A stretch of 64,000 nt of DNA, from NCBI GenBank assembly GCA_964036315.1, contig OZ038500.1, forward strand, positions 59,223,446 to 59,287,445, in the 5' to 3' direction. The notes under the pieces are model-generated. The model did no database searches, was not told the origin of the DNA, and was given only the letters and a program-made list of their open reading frames with translations. Origin of the DNA: Acanthosepion esculentum. Its lineage: Eukaryota; Mollusca; Cephalopoda; Sepiida; Sepiidae. Of the stretch, positions 33,481-44,700 are shown piece by piece. Both the position numbers and the translations under genes were made by a program. Numbering within the stretch: the stretch's first letter is position 1; the number at the start of each line of letters is the position of its first letter.

Positions 33481-33889
33481 CGTCTCGCCAAATTCCTAGA
33501 CAAAAACTACTGATGCATGCTGGGAATTATTCTTAGTCAATAAAAATAGACAATACTTAGTTGTATCAACACATTTCTTTCTTTCTTCCTTGCATTGAAG
33601 TTAGACGTCAAGTAGATCTCGTCTATACGTTTCCCTGTTAAAGACGCGAGAAAAAAATGGTCGCTTCTTTGTACCATTCCAGAAAATAGATGTCTCCTCT
33701 AGCCATGTTCTTTGTTGAAAAGAATCAGATCAGACAAAAAATAGAGTATTGTCGTCATATTTGGGTCGGGGCTGACCAATCATCATTTTCCAGGCTTTGA
33801 TAGCGTGTAGAAATGATTACATGATCTTGTGTGATTAATTTCTTTCCATTCTACAACCACTTTTCCACAGATGAATGTCCAGATGAGCT
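33481..33889. other. No recognisable feature
   Basis: No repeat or gene recognised. Confidence 0.35.
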
Positions 33890-34270
33890 ACATTTCTAAG
33901 TTTCTAAGTTCCACCATTTTAGACGTTCACATCTAAGACACACCATTCCAGGCTCTCTGTACAATGTCGACTTCTGATTCTTTTCGTATTCCATTGATAA
34001 GGAGGAAATACCATTCAAGACAATTTCTTCCAAATAACTATTACTGTATCAAACAGACACCCGCAGGTATGATTCTCTGATCACTACGATCTTGCACTAT
34101 TGATATCTACTGTCAACCGTTATCTATACTACATATATTTATCATATCCACTTTTTACTTCTTTAACTATGCCTTTACACAATCTTATTCCTTAGGTCTC
34201 TAGCTAGAGTGGCTCTTTGGCCGTGAATTAGCTTACCAATAATAGAAAATGTTAAAATAAATAAAAATCT
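33890..34270 (+). pseudogene. LINE-J C-terminal fragment and 3' end
   Basis: Aligns with 11530-11880: 'tctaagacacaccattcca', 'cgtattccattgataaggag', 'ctttttacttctttaac' and 'gtggctctttggccgtgaat'. The coding part (IPLIRRKYHSRQFLP-like) has stops. The end is A-rich. Confidence 0.6.
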
Positions 34271-35084
34271 GTAGTGACTCCAATATTTACTGGGTTCTCC
34301 CTAAGATATAGCAAAGTAATCTTTTCACTCGTTCAAAAGATCTAGGTGCCTCGGGGGTTGAATTAGAAGATGATTTCATAGCCAACAGGTACAGAAAGGG
34401 CTCTCTTAGTAAGTCTCTGTGTAAATGAACATAAACAGAAACATTACTTAAATTATGATATATACATGCAAGACAAGTGGATAACAGGAAGCTATATAAA
34501 AGCCCAGCTCATGACGGAGGAATGTAGAACCCTTTGCATCCCGACAAGAAAAATATTTGAAAGCAGACCTGGAGCACATACCTTCGATTAAGGCGAGTTT
34601 AATGTGACAGAGTTCAGAAGGAAATAGTCAGTTAGTTTAATTATGGAAAAGTTAGTCGCGTATTCTTAACAAATCTTAGTAGCATAACATTAGAGTATAC
34701 CAACTCGCAAAGCATTTTGCAAAAAAATCTATCGGGCAAACCATTTTGATCTAAAATCAATAGTTATGGAGACAATAGTCTGAAAGGTTGATTTTATGTT
34801 TCAGTTGAAAATCATAAATCTAACGCTAACGTCCGACCACTTATTTGAAAACCTCTTGATAATGCACACATCGAGGTGATTGTTAGCAAACACCAACGAA
34901 CGAGGCAGTTCTAACTTAAAACATAAAATACAGTCATGTGAAATAAGTTTGAACCACCTACGCAAAGCTTTGGCATTTTTAAAGATATTAAAATATATGT
35001 ACATTTGATCTTCACTTCAATGATCTTTATATGTGGAGGCAATATATCTAAAAACTAAAATATGTTTAACTAGCTTAAAATCCG
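34271..35084. other. No recognisable feature
   Basis: No repeat, RNA or protein recognised. Confidence 0.35.
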
Positions 35085-35312
35085 GCCTATCGGGCAGCAA
35101 TTAAGCTAGGTACTTCACAGAGCTCTTAATTCAGCTTGTTCAAGAGTTTGCGAGTCACTAAGTCTTTGCATTTTCTAAGCATTGGAAACCCTCCTGGCTG
35201 CTGTTTGATCTGGGTTTTCATTTGAACTGGACTTTATTTTCCTAACTGCAGCCTTGTCTCTTTTGATTGCAGTCTGGCCCTCTGTTTGCAGAGATTTCTT
35301 TTTGCGAGGCAT
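35085..35312 (-). pseudogene. Lys/Arg-rich N-terminal fragment of an unidentified ORF
   Basis: From ATG at 35312 the minus strand reads 'MPRKKKSLQTEGQTAIKRDK', then 'NENPDQTAARRVSNA', an in-frame TAG, then 'KMQRLSDSQTLEQAELRAL' before a second stop. The composition and the 'R..NAQRMQ..R' style resemble the N-terminal repeats of some invertebrate Helitron or transposon-linked proteins (from memory; not certain). No further domain follows. Confidence 0.35.
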
Positions 35313-36739
35313 ACTATTACCATATGTGATAGGCAAAAATAAACTACAGAACTCAAAACTGATCGCCGCATTTAAGTATTACATTAATATTTAAGCTTAC
35401 CTTTTAAAAGTTCAACGATAATTCTTTTGCCGCCGCTTAATTTAAAGACAATTTGATGTACGTAAGTACTTTTCCTACAGAAAATTATTTTTATTTTATG
35501 GGTGACTTTCGCTGGATTTTGCAATTAATTTGATTATACCCAAATTTATTTACAAGTTATAAAAATTGTTATTGTACAAAAAAATTCGTCGAAAATATCA
35601 GGTAAACAATTGTCGGAAACATCTGCAGTAATGAAAACTTAAGAATCCAAAATTTCAGGATTGCGGTTTTATCTTGAAACACTGTAATTTGAGAACAGTA
35701 TTTTTTTTTATTTGAGCATGAGCAAGTTAGAGAGTTGTGTCCCTTTAATTTTTTATCAGCAGAAGCCAAGATGGCGGAATCCGAAAACAATCGCAGTAAT
35801 GAAAACTTGGGAAACCAAAATTTCAGGATTGCGGGTCCGGATTTCATGTCAATTCTTTCATGGGGAAAAAGTTGGGTTACCCATCTACATGTATTTCTAC
35901 TTAAATTGTTTTACATTAGAATCATGTGCACCACATCAGATGCGAATGATCAGAATGTCGACAGAAATGATTTTGGGACGCCTGTCTTCATGTAAAGCAT
36001 TTAATTTACGCTTGATTGTTGAAGTGGATGATATCATAATAAACTAATAAAGAACTGCTTAAGGACTTCAGAAACAAGGCAGTAAATATGCATATGAGTC
36101 TGGGAAAGGATTTTTAAAAAGTTCTTCGATAAATTATAAACCAACCATTCGACTATAGGGAAAATAATTTACAAGTGAAAGATATTTCAAACAAATCTCG
36201 ACCTCGGGTCGTTTTAGCAAGTTCAGTTTAAGAGTAATCCGCAAGGTGTTTATAAATATCTGCGAAAATCGTAAAATGTCATCATTGGACCTACAGGTAG
36301 ATTTTGCAGTTGCTAATAATGTACATGCATCTGTTATTAGATATAGTGTGTACATGTGTGATTACCATATGAGGTGTGTAAGGATGAAATCGTAACTGTT
36401 AGGAACAATGTACCTTGGGCAGATTAATTCTAAAGAAGAAATATTTAGGGGCAGTAACAGAAGGCAGGTTTGATACAAACCAAAGATATTTGAACACATG
36501 GACCGAATATCAAAAGTGAAACTTCGGAATTGAAATGTGATGGTTTTGAGCTCTTTATCAGCATAAGATCCTGGCTGGTTAACCGGCATAGAATATAACG
36601 CGTCCGGCAGCGGAATAGTGTATTCAACAAAAAATCGAAAATTGCCTTTTTCATTGTAAATTATTCATTATATTATATTCACACTACAAATCGGTGAGAT
36701 TCCGAGTTAAATATCCATTGCATCACCCGAACATTCTTC
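35313..36739. repeat. Spacer with a 40 bp direct repeat
   Basis: 'agtaatgaaaacttaagaat' at 35625 and 'agtaatgaaaacttgggaaa' at 35792 open two copies of a ~42 bp unit ending 'aaatttcaggattgcgg'. The segment 36597-36650 ('cgcgtccggcagcgg', 'ttcaacaaaaaatcgaaaat') recurs loosely at 37847-37895. No gene. Confidence 0.4.
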
Positions 36740-36838
36740 TATTCCAAGCGGTCAACCATCTAGATACTAACGAGGATCAACGTTGCTTAACTTCGGTGAT
36801 TGCACTGGGACCGATGTTTCAACGTGTTGTGGCTGTCA
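36740..36838 (-). pseudogene. 5S rRNA-derived sequence
   Basis: On the minus strand this follows animal 5S rRNA over about 100 nt. The plus strand shows 'caacgttgcttaacttcggt' and 'gatactaacgagg', the complements of the 5S internal promoter region (boxes A/C) and its neighbourhood. The 5' and 3' terminal stem bases are lost and several substitutions break stems, so it is a pseudogene or the head of a 5S-derived SINE. Confidence 0.85.
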
Positions 36839-36891
36839 TAAAATGGAAACGAAAAGGACTGTTATGCCTAGAATGAGAAAGTAATTTGAAA

Positions 36892-37090
36892 TTTCTGGGA
36901 TAAATGAGGAAAGAGGGCTTGGTGAATTTGATATTCGCAGGGCAGCAGAAGGGAAATGGGAGCGAAGGGAAAAACAGCGAGTAATCTAAGTAAGAAGTTT
37001 GGGTAGATGGATGTCAGAACAGCGACTAGTAAAGGAATAAATATTACTAAGGCAAATGATAGGAAGTTGTGAAGTCATGATCTCCTAAGT
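36892..37090 (+). mobile_element. LINE-K 3' fragment
   Basis: 'aaatgaggaaagagggcttg' to 'gataggaagttgtgaag'. Same block as 42970-43160 and 61360-61580, in plus orientation. Confidence 0.7.
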
Positions 37091-38326
37091 TATGAAGTGA
37101 TACAGAACGTAAAAAAGAAATCTATAAATATTGAACTGATTGACAATTGGTTAATGGTTAATGTTTATCTGTTTCTGATCGAAACCTTCTGCTTTTTTTA
37201 TTTCTACGAGTAAAGATTTACAGTCTGTATAATCGGATCTGTCTTTTGAAAGAAAAACTGGCGTGTTTTTAAATATATCCTTGTAGACCAGTTAATCTTA
37301 GTTTGTCAGAAATATTTGAAAAAACATTATTCGCTGGAGAATTCATGTGATATGGAAGTAAAAATGTTAACCGAAATTTATAAGATGAGCTCGCTGTCAG
37401 ACGATCATGCGTGGCTTAAATCAAGTTGTATTTGATCCATTTAATGGAAACAAGTGTTTTTGTTTCAGAGACATGGTAATGTGGGATTACTCCACTTTAT
37501 CTACCAAAGGACGTCTCTTAACACCTGTCTGGTACGTTGTACCAAACAGTATAAAATTGATACGCTATTTTAAAAAAAGAAATCACTCAGTTCAAAGCAA
37601 TCTACAAATCGGAGAGATTTCTTCAGTTTCAGAAATACATGCTCGGAAACCAGTAGCCAATCTGTTCAAGCCCATTTCTGCTTCTCCAAAAACCACAGAG
37701 CCAACCTGGGGTTTATACAACTATGCTGAGCACACCTTAGTTACAGTTCATGTATATGCCTCGCCAATGATGCATACGGATTTGCATTCAGTTTTAGTTC
37801 TCATGATATTTGCCAGCCACTGCAAGAAAATCAAATCTCATATTTGACGCGTTCAGCGGTGGAGGGGCATTTTCAACAAAAACTCGAAAATTGTTCATTA
37901 TCTCGTATCCAAGTATTTTTTTAAAAATTAGAGCTGATGACACAATATTTCAAGCTCAGTTTGTATTTATAGTTTTTAAACATACAATGAGACGAGGTCA
38001 CAAATCGCAAATTTGTCTGTGGAATATCATTACATTATTGATACATAGTTATTGTGAAATCATTAAGGTTTATTGTTAAAACATTTTATTTTGGGACGTA
38101 TATTAATTTTACATATTCCTTTTTACAGGCTTTATTTTTTAAATGGAATGGAGAACATTCTAAATTTCAGAATTTCGCTGTTACCCATCAACATGTCTGG
38201 AAGAAAGCGATCTGCAAACAATGAAAATGAGAGGTAACAAAGCGTAAAGAGAATAGTTCCAGTTTATTCAACTTAGGAAACTTACCATTGAGAAAATGAA
38301 AAATACCTAACAACAAATCGAATATA
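37091..38326. other. No supported gene; one 146-codon frame
   Basis: 37407-37847 is open for 146 codons but shows no domain, signal or repeat match, and codon use looks like the AT-rich background. I leave it uncalled. Confidence 0.35.
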
Positions 38327-39595
38327 TTAGGTCATCCCATAAGTTCTGTCCGAATTTTAACTATTTTTTAAAATGAACGAAATTTAAAGAGTATTTTATA
38401 ATGTCTAATGGAGCTGAACATTATTTTTATGTTTAGATGCATTTAAACTGATCAAATTTTATTTCAGAGAACAATAGAATTAAATTTTGTTTGATTAAAA
38501 CCCTGCTAACATGGAAGTACCCAAGAATCATTTGAGGCACATAATGCTTTATGAGTTCAAGAAAGGAAACTCAGCAGCTGAAGTGGCTAGAAACATTCAC
38601 TCAGTTTATGGAGAGGAATGTGCGAATGAAAGAACTTGCAGAAGATGGTTTGCAAAATTTAGAGGTGGAGATTTCAGCCTTGAAGATGAAGATCGAACCG
38701 GACGTCCAGTTGAGTTTGATGGAAAGCTTCTTGAAGCAGCCCTTGAAGAAAATCCTGCTTTATCAGTTGAGGAATTGGAAGTGGTTTTCAGTTCAAACCA
38801 TACAACTGTTCATCGTCATCTTCAACAACTTGGAAAAGTTCCTAAACTTGGAAAATGGGTGCTTCATGAATTGTCTGAAAACAACCTCAAATCCCGAGTT
38901 GATATCTGTTCTTCTCTCCATTCTCACCTTTTTTGGATAGACTTGTGACTGGCGACGAAAAATGGCTCTTTTATCGAAATGTTAAGAGACGTAGACAGTG
39001 GCTTGGTAAAGGGGAAGGACCCCAGCCACAGCCGAGAATGGAACTTCATGGGCAAAAGTTCTTCTTTCAATCTTGTGGGATTGCTAAGGAATAATCTACT
39101 TTGAATTCTTACCACCTAATGCAACAATTAATGCTCAAATATACTGTCAGCAATTAGAGCGTTTGAACCAAACTTTGAGGAAAAATGACCTGCTCTAGAG
39201 AATCGAAAACGGGTGATGTTTCATCAGGACAATGCGCGACCACAGCAAGAATCACGTCACAAAAGATCGAAGAACTTGGTTGGGAGAAAATTCCTCATCT
39301 ACCTTATTCTCCCGACCTTGCTCCTTCAGACTACGATTTGTTTCGTAGCTTAGAGAATCATTTGGAAGAAACAGCTTTTGTAACAGAGGAAGAGGTTAAA
39401 ACTGACATTTGTCAGTTCTTCGAATCAAAGCCAAAATAATTTTACAGTAATGGAATTAGTAAGCTTGTTATTAGATGGAAGGAAGTCATAGATAATCAGG
39501 GAAAATACATTGTTGATTGAATCTGTAATTAAATGTAACATTTGGTCACTTGTTTCAAAATTCAAAATTCGGACAGAACTTATGGGATGACCTGA
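38327..39595 (+). mobile_element. mariner DNA transposon, ~1.27 kb
   Basis: The left end TTAGGTCATCCCATAAGTTC and the complement of the right end TCAGGTCATCCCATAAGTTC are almost identical over about 30 bp. TA flanks both ends. The size and single gene are typical of mariner. Confidence 0.93.
38511..39439 (+). pseudogene. mariner transposase, frameshifted
   Basis: The N-terminal half is open (38511-38948): two helix-turn-helix motifs ('HIMLYEFKKGNSAAEVARNI' and 'SVEELEVVFSSNHTTVHRHL') with linker 'DRTGRP'. The catalytic domain continues after a stop: 'VTGDEKW' holds the first Asp (38945-38965). The second Asp is in 'FHQDNARP' (39219-39242). The third is in 'YSPDLAPSDYDLF' (39304-39342). The second-to-third spacing is about 34 residues, i.e. 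DD34D. At least three frame breaks (near 38946, 39090 and 39235) disable it. It is one of the better preserved elements in the window. Confidence 0.93.
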
Positions 39596-39924
39596 TAGTA
39601 TCAAAATTTATATTATTTTCATTTATTTATGTAACTAAATACATAATTTTCAACAATGTTCCCAAAAACTTGATATTTACTTATATAAATTCTTAATAAA
39701 TATTATTATTGCTATTATTTTACTTAAGTGTAAGGTAGTCCTACATTTACAATTCCTTACGGCTAACCATGAAAAGAAATGTTGATCAAAACTGACTAAA
39801 ACATTTAAGCGCCTATTGCCGCAAAATTATCAGATGTTGAATATGTCCCTTCTCCGCCGAACGCGTCATATACTATGAATTCTTTATAGCACGCTTAGAG
39901 TGTGCCTGACAACAAAAAGAATCA
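39596..39924. other. No recognisable feature
   Basis: AT-rich spacer. Confidence 0.35.
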
Positions 39925-40190
39925 TATGTCAGAAAATTGAATCAGAAGCGGTTGGGCATCATGCAAGGTGACAATGACCCCAAACATTCCTGTAAATCCA
40001 CCTATGAATAGCTCAAAAGGAATAGGTTCTAAAATCTGGAATGATCATGTCAAATCCCAGATCGTGATCCCGTTGAGGAGCTCTGGGCCGATTTCAAACG
40101 CGCTGCGAAGGAAAGGCGCCTGTCAAAGACCACACAGCTGAAATAAATGGGCGTTTAGGAGCCGGATGAAACTTCTGATCAAGGAAGTCA
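39925..40190 (+). pseudogene. Tc1-like transposase C-terminal fragment
   Basis: Plus-strand reading gives 'QGDNDPKHSCKSTYE' (second catalytic Asp region), then 'DRDPVEELWADFKRAAKE' (the 'DLNPIE.LW' region with the catalytic Glu). Stops intervene. It is a separate family from the other Tc1 copies in the window. Confidence 0.75.
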
Positions 40191-40357
40191 GATACTGGCA
40201 ACATATTATAGAAAACATCACATTGGGGTCATTTCAGCCAAGGGATATTGGGTTATTGGTTGTCCGAACATGATTCTTCAACAGGAATTGGCTTTTCGTT
40301 AATCTTTATAAAAAGTGATAAATTAACATGTTCATTTTTAACATTATATCAATTTTG

Positions 40358-40365
<8 letters not shown>

Positions 40366-40454
<89 letters not shown>

Positions 40455-40497
40455 AATATATATATATATATATATATACATATATATACAAACACAA

Positions 40498-40541
<44 letters not shown>
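40366..40541 (+). repeat. (CT)n-(AT)n-(GT)n compound microsatellite
   Basis: ctctct for ~33 bp, tatata with short interruptions for ~120 bp, then gtgtgt. The overlapping long frames are translations of it. Confidence 0.97.
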
Positions 40542-40624
40542 ATTTAGGCAGCAGTCCTTCTTTCATGCACATTTCATTAAAAACGACTGAACATGAACAT
40601 AATATCTTGACCGTGTTTTGAAAC

Positions 40625-40855
40625 AAAAAAATGAATCACTTTATAAAACATACATATAACAAAATATTTCTAATTCTAACAGTTGAAATATAATCCTTGA
40701 AAATGGCTAAATATATAGCCGAAAGCGCTCGGATAAAAAGAACATTCGGACAGTTTTTATATAATTTATCCTCTGAAAAGAAAAACTTTATTAGATCGCA
40801 CGAGAAATTACATAAAAAAGTAAATAAAACCACCTTGTCAGTCGTTTTTAATTAA

Positions 40856-40904
<49 letters not shown>
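40625..40904 (+). repeat. (TA)n-tailed short repeat with hammerhead-like head
   Basis: Sister of 16785-16985: 'ccttgaaaatggctaaatat', 'atagccgaaagcgctcgg', ~125 bp, then (AT)n at 40855-40904. Stem II GGCT/AGCC is intact here. The core is CTTGAAAA where CTGANGA is needed. The open frame over both copies has 'AESARIKRTFGQF' but I know no such protein domain. Confidence 0.6.
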
Positions 40905-40911
<7 letters not shown>

Positions 40912-40924
40912 AATCCTAAAGAGC

Positions 40925-40963
40925 CAGGAACCTAGGTTTCAACTAAACGGATCTTCAGGGTAA
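40925..40963 (-). other. Hammerhead-like string beside (TA)n
   Basis: The minus strand reads CTGAAGA...GAAACCTAGGTT. A short stem III (ACC/GGU, loop UA) can form. Stem II pairing is poor, so this is a relic at best. It lies 20 bp from the (TA)n at 40904. Confidence 0.3.
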
Positions 40964-41322
40964 GCTGGCTAAAGAGGAAATGACATGAAACCACATTCAT
41001 TGATAAAATCACTAAAAACTAATTAGCATAAAACCTCGTGACTGAAGAAGATAGAAAAAATAAATAAAACAGAGCCTCTATTCCAATAATCAGGATTTAT
41101 CCCAGATCTACTTAGCATATTGAGCACTCTTGGTTTTAGCTTTATTACTCGATTGGTTTTATTCTTTCGACTAAAAACTCAAGGCTCTGGACGATTTGTT
41201 TCGCCCTGTTCGGATATTTCTAGTTCTTTCTTCTTTTTTTTTCCACTTTTATGTCCTTGGCTGCCAAATTGTTTTATATACTTACAAGTTATGCTATCCG
41301 AGGTTTTTTCCAAACGTGTATT
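40964..41322. other. No recognisable feature
   Basis: No gene. Confidence 0.35.
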
Positions 41323-41361
41323 ACTACTACTACTACTACTAGTAGTAGTAGTAGTAGTAGT

Positions 41362-41396
<35 letters not shown>
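41323..41396. repeat. (ACT)n palindromic switch and (TA)n
   Basis: 'actactactact' turns into 'agtagtagtagt', a self-complementary trinucleotide tract able to form a hairpin, followed by (TA)n at 41366-41396. Confidence 0.95.
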
Positions 41397-41398
<2 letters not shown>

Positions 41399-41516
41399 TT
41401 TGAAAGAATATCAAATATGTATATCCTGTTAAACCTTGATGTAAGAAGCCATAACGAGAACAGATTGTTTTATATCTGTCTATATTCTCGTGTTGATGTA
41501 TTTTAATTATTTACAT

Positions 41517-41812
41517 TATTTATATTGTTCGGGCTGTTGTCCTCATCTTTATTGTCATGTTCACGACGTTTCGACCGTTGGACGCTACGGTCTTCTTCAG
41601 GTGATTGGAATTTCGAACTAGGCCCTTCATTTCGGCCACTGGTGTATATTGTTCTACTTTCACGTGCCACGCCTCTTCCGGTTGCCTCGGTTATCCACCT
41701 TTTAACTCAGTTCTCCATGTTTTTGTTCAGTACTGCTGTAGCCAGGTATTGAACTCACAACTCTTTGGGTCAAGTCACTGGATCCACCCAACGCTTTTAT
41801 CCACTGGGCCGA
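41517..41812 (-). mobile_element. S1 SINE, full length, best-preserved hammerhead motif
   Basis: Minus strand: head 'cagtggataaaagcgttgg', box B-like 'gtgagttcaatacctggc', body, 'ttcgaaattccaatcac', then CTGAAGA-A-GACCG...CGGTC-GAAAC-GTC-GTGA at 41561-41604, and tail. Stem II GACCG/CGGTC differs from GGCCG/CGGCC at 32275 by a compensated pair. The TCAC before the core can pair with GTGA after the putative cleavage site. Length about 296 bp. Confidence 0.85.
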
Positions 41813-41925
41813 TGAACGAAATAAAGGGTTCAGGTCGAAATTCCAAAATCCTGAAAAAATCGTGAAGGTGAGAACAGAGATGTTGTGGACAACAATCCGA
41901 ACAATGTAAATAATGTAAATAGATT
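41813..41925 (+). repeat. S1 tail fragment in opposite orientation
   Basis: 'gaacgaaataaagggttcag', 'gtcgaaattccaaa', 'caatccgaacaatgtaaata': S1 body end and tail, plus strand, abutting the head of the minus-strand copy. Confidence 0.75.
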
Positions 41926-42644
41926 GTTTCATGGTTGCTAATCTATGGATTTAATCCACTACCTGCCAAATTTTTTTAATGCGCATTTTTGACCCAGACA
42001 GGTGACTTAGGAGTTTATTTGTTCCTTATATTTAATTTCAGTCGTTACCATTTATAGAAACTAGAACATCAAATATATATCTGTATAAAACATCAAAAAT
42101 TATATTGATTAGAAATAATAAAAAATACTTTTCAAAATAGTCATTATTTTTCTACTCGTGAAATGTACAATTACGACAGAAAGTGTCTTCTTACGGCTAA
42201 TAATAAAAGCTTTCAAGGCTGAATATTGTAAAATATACCTCTGCAAATGCAATGTACGTAAGCAATTCAATGTAAATACAAGGAATAACATGTAGTGAGT
42301 TTAATTTTAACAGATCCCCAAATGGGGCTCATGGCAGGTAATGGCTTAAGAAATTAAAAATTGAGAAAGTGAGTACGCTGAATAACCCTCATTTCATTAA
42401 AGTTTGTTATTGAAAAAAAAAAATATTGACCCAGAAATCTCAACTGGATTTTTAAATCTAGTACTGACAACACTGTTAGCTTAGTACCCATCAAAAATGT
42501 TAAGAAAATTTACGTATTATTAAGTTTTGCAATGTAGATTGCATGCCAGATTTTATCTACAACGCCACTTCCAAAAATCCTCTCAGTATGAACGCGGTAA
42601 AGTATGTACGATTGTTTAATTTGATATTTTATATAGTTTTACAT
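41926..42644. other. No recognisable feature
   Basis: No repeat or gene recognised. Confidence 0.35.
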
Positions 42645-42765
42645 AGAGATTGGTGTAATGGTTATACGCACTGAAAGTGAATTAGTCGGGTCGGGTTCAA
42701 TTTCCGTTCAATTCTATTTCGTTCATTTCGCGCTAATGTACTTGAAAATGGCGTGAATCCATCTT
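42645..42765 (+). mobile_element. tRNA-headed SINE fragment
   Basis: 'attggtgtaatggttatacg' is a good box A / D-arm and 'gtcgggttcaatttccg' a good box B / T-arm. The acceptor stem does not pair and there is no clean anticodon arm. A SINE head, different from S1. Confidence 0.6.
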
Positions 42766-42969
42766 CCTACAACAATCGATTAAATAACTGGGCAAACTGA
42801 ACGACAAACACATTCGAAGAAAATCTCAGAATTCAAAACCAGCCTACAGAGGGTTGGGTTACGTCAGGCTTAGTTACGCTAGACGTATGGCTTCAGTCAA
42901 TATGGTGCCTTTAAGACCTTAATGTGTTACAGGACACACACACAGTTTTACGTAGCACTGATCAAGATT

Positions 42970-43160
42970 ACATAATGAGGAAAGAGGGCTTGAAAAATTG
43001 GACACTCACAGTACATACTGAAGAAAATAAGGATAGTGAATGACTTATCTAAGGACCTTGTACAAATGGATGGCATAACAGAGTTTAGGAGAGATAGCAA
43101 AAAGACAAAATATGCAAAGAGTCACAAAATACAGTAAATTGTGGCCAGCCTTGATCGCCA
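42970..43160 (+). mobile_element. LINE-K 3' fragment
   Basis: 'ataatgaggaaagagggctt' to 'gtaaattgtggccagcc'. Matches 36892-37090 and 61360-61580. Confidence 0.7.
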
Positions 43161-43254
43161 ACATTCTGAAAGGGCATTGCGTGTTAATTGTCTTACATTT
43201 ACCAAAATCATCTATATTAAATACGGCGATCTCCAGAACTTGATTGTTCTGTCT

Positions 43255-43500
43255 TTATTTCTGAGATGAGGTATTGTAACATTATTTACACTGTTTATAT
43301 CGTTGTGAATTCAACGCCAAACTTGTTGGGTTACTAAAGGGAATTAACAAAGATATCCATAACTAGAAAAAACTACACAAGTGGCCTCAATAAAGGGTTC
43401 GATTAGAAATTCCAACGTATATCCCCTGGAGCAGAAACCTCGTGAATATGATAATAAAGCTGAAGAACACAGTCCGAGCAATTTAAATCAATGTAAATTG
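43255..43500. repeat. S1 fragments in inverted arrangement
   Basis: 43255-43303 is the S1 tail end on the minus strand ('ctgagatgaggtattgtaac'). From 43303 the plus strand carries S1 from the box B area ('gtgaattcaacgcc') through 'caataaagggttcg' to the tail at 43500. The hammerhead-like part is decayed ('ctggagcagaaacctcgtg'). Confidence 0.6.
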
Positions 43501-44700
43501 ATTCTTTTTCACGAAATGAGAGATTTATAGAGTTTAAGGCAAAATTTTCCCGCCCTAGAATTTATATAGATATTATTTAAAAAAAAATAAAAACCATATA
43601 TTTGTAAGGGTCTTTTTCCACATGACAAGACATCAGAAATTACTTAATCAACCAAATATAATTTCTTATTCTGTGCGACAAGGACCATACCGATAAAATC
43701 ATAACAGCACAAAGACCCGACCAAACGCAATCTTGATGACGAGGGAAACCACCAGATGCCATATTGGCGAGGCGGGAAAATTAAAGCATAAGATGCAAGA
43801 TCTGTGAAAGAAAATGTTAGAGTCGAACTTCCTGCTCACCAATGGAACACGAACGGAAAAATTAAAACATATGATATCAGATCTGGGGAAGAAATTGTCT
43901 GAGCGGAACTTCCTCCTCACCAATGGAATACGAACGGGAAAATGAAAATATAATATGTAGGATTATGGGGAAGAATTTGTCTGTGTGGAACTTCCTCCTC
44001 ACCAATGGAATTCGAACGGAAAATTTAAAACATAAGATGTAGGATCTGGGGAAGAATTTGTGTGAGTGGAACTTCCTCCTCACCAATGGAATACGAACAG
44101 AAAATATGAAAATATAATATGTAGGATTATGGGGAAGAATTTGTCTGTGTGGAACTTCCTCCTCACCAATGGAATTCGAACGGAAAATTTAAAACATAAG
44201 ATGTAGGATCTGGGGAAGAATTTGTGTGAGTGGAACTTCCTCCTCACCAATGGAATACGAACAGAAAATATGAAAATATAATATCTAGGATTATGGGGAA
44301 GAATTTGTGTGAGTGGAACTTCCTCTTCACCAATGGAATATGAATAGAAAAGTTAAAACATAAGATGTAGGATTATGGGGAAGAATTTGCGTGAGTGGAA
44401 CTTCCTCCTCACCAATGGAATACGAACGAAAAAATGAAAATATAATATGTAGGATTATGGGGAAGAATTTGCGTGAGTGGAACTTCCTCCTCACCAATGG
44501 AATACGAACGAAAAAATTAAAACATAATATGTAGGATCTTTGGTAGAATTTGTCTGAGTGGAACTTCCTTCTCACCAATGGAATATGAACGGTATGACGA
44601 TGCGTCAACCTGGCGTACGTGGCAAGGCTGGTCCTTCGCCATATGTAACCCTCAAGCTGCTTCTTGCTGGATTGAGAAACAGATATAAATCTTAAACCTC
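43430..44700 (+). repeat. Segmental duplication, copy A
   Basis: Collinear with 49036-49517 plus 54442-54750: 'cagaaacctcgtgaatatg', 'ttctttttcacgaaatgaga', 'aagacccgaccaaac', 'caccagatgccatattggcg', 'aagatgcaagatctg', then 'caagctgcttcttgctg'. In copy B the gypsy element has inserted. Copy A differs by an expanded 82 bp array. Confidence 0.85.
43790..44600 (-). repeat. 82-bp tandem array (10 units) made of LINE-J coding sequence
   Basis: The word 'accaatggaa' recurs at 81-83 bp steps from 43840 to 44577. On the minus strand each unit encodes 'IPLVRRKFHSDKFFPRS'-like peptide, the LINE-J C-terminal motif. From 43922 units alternate between an 'ataatatgtaggattatgg' type and an 'ataagatgtaggatctgg' type, so the 164 bp pair is the larger repeat. 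Indels break the frame between units. It is a tandem array, not a gene. Confidence 0.9.

Noticed and set aside
36740..36838. Functional 5S rRNA gene
   Set aside because: Terminal stem missing and several helix-breaking changes; not in a tandem 5S cluster.
37407..37847. 146-codon open frame
   Set aside because: No motif, no repeat copy, no splice or promoter signal that I can see; such a length can occur by chance in 64 kb read in six frames.
42645..42765. Possible tRNA gene
   Set aside because: Box A and box B are good but the acceptor and anticodon stems do not pair; it fits a SINE head better.
43699..44608. Repeated 'IPLVRRKFHSDKFFPRS' peptide that could suggest a repeat protein or secreted peptide precursor
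   Set aside because: The peptide is the LINE-J C-terminal motif in an 82 bp array; unit length is not a multiple of three throughout, and frames break between units.
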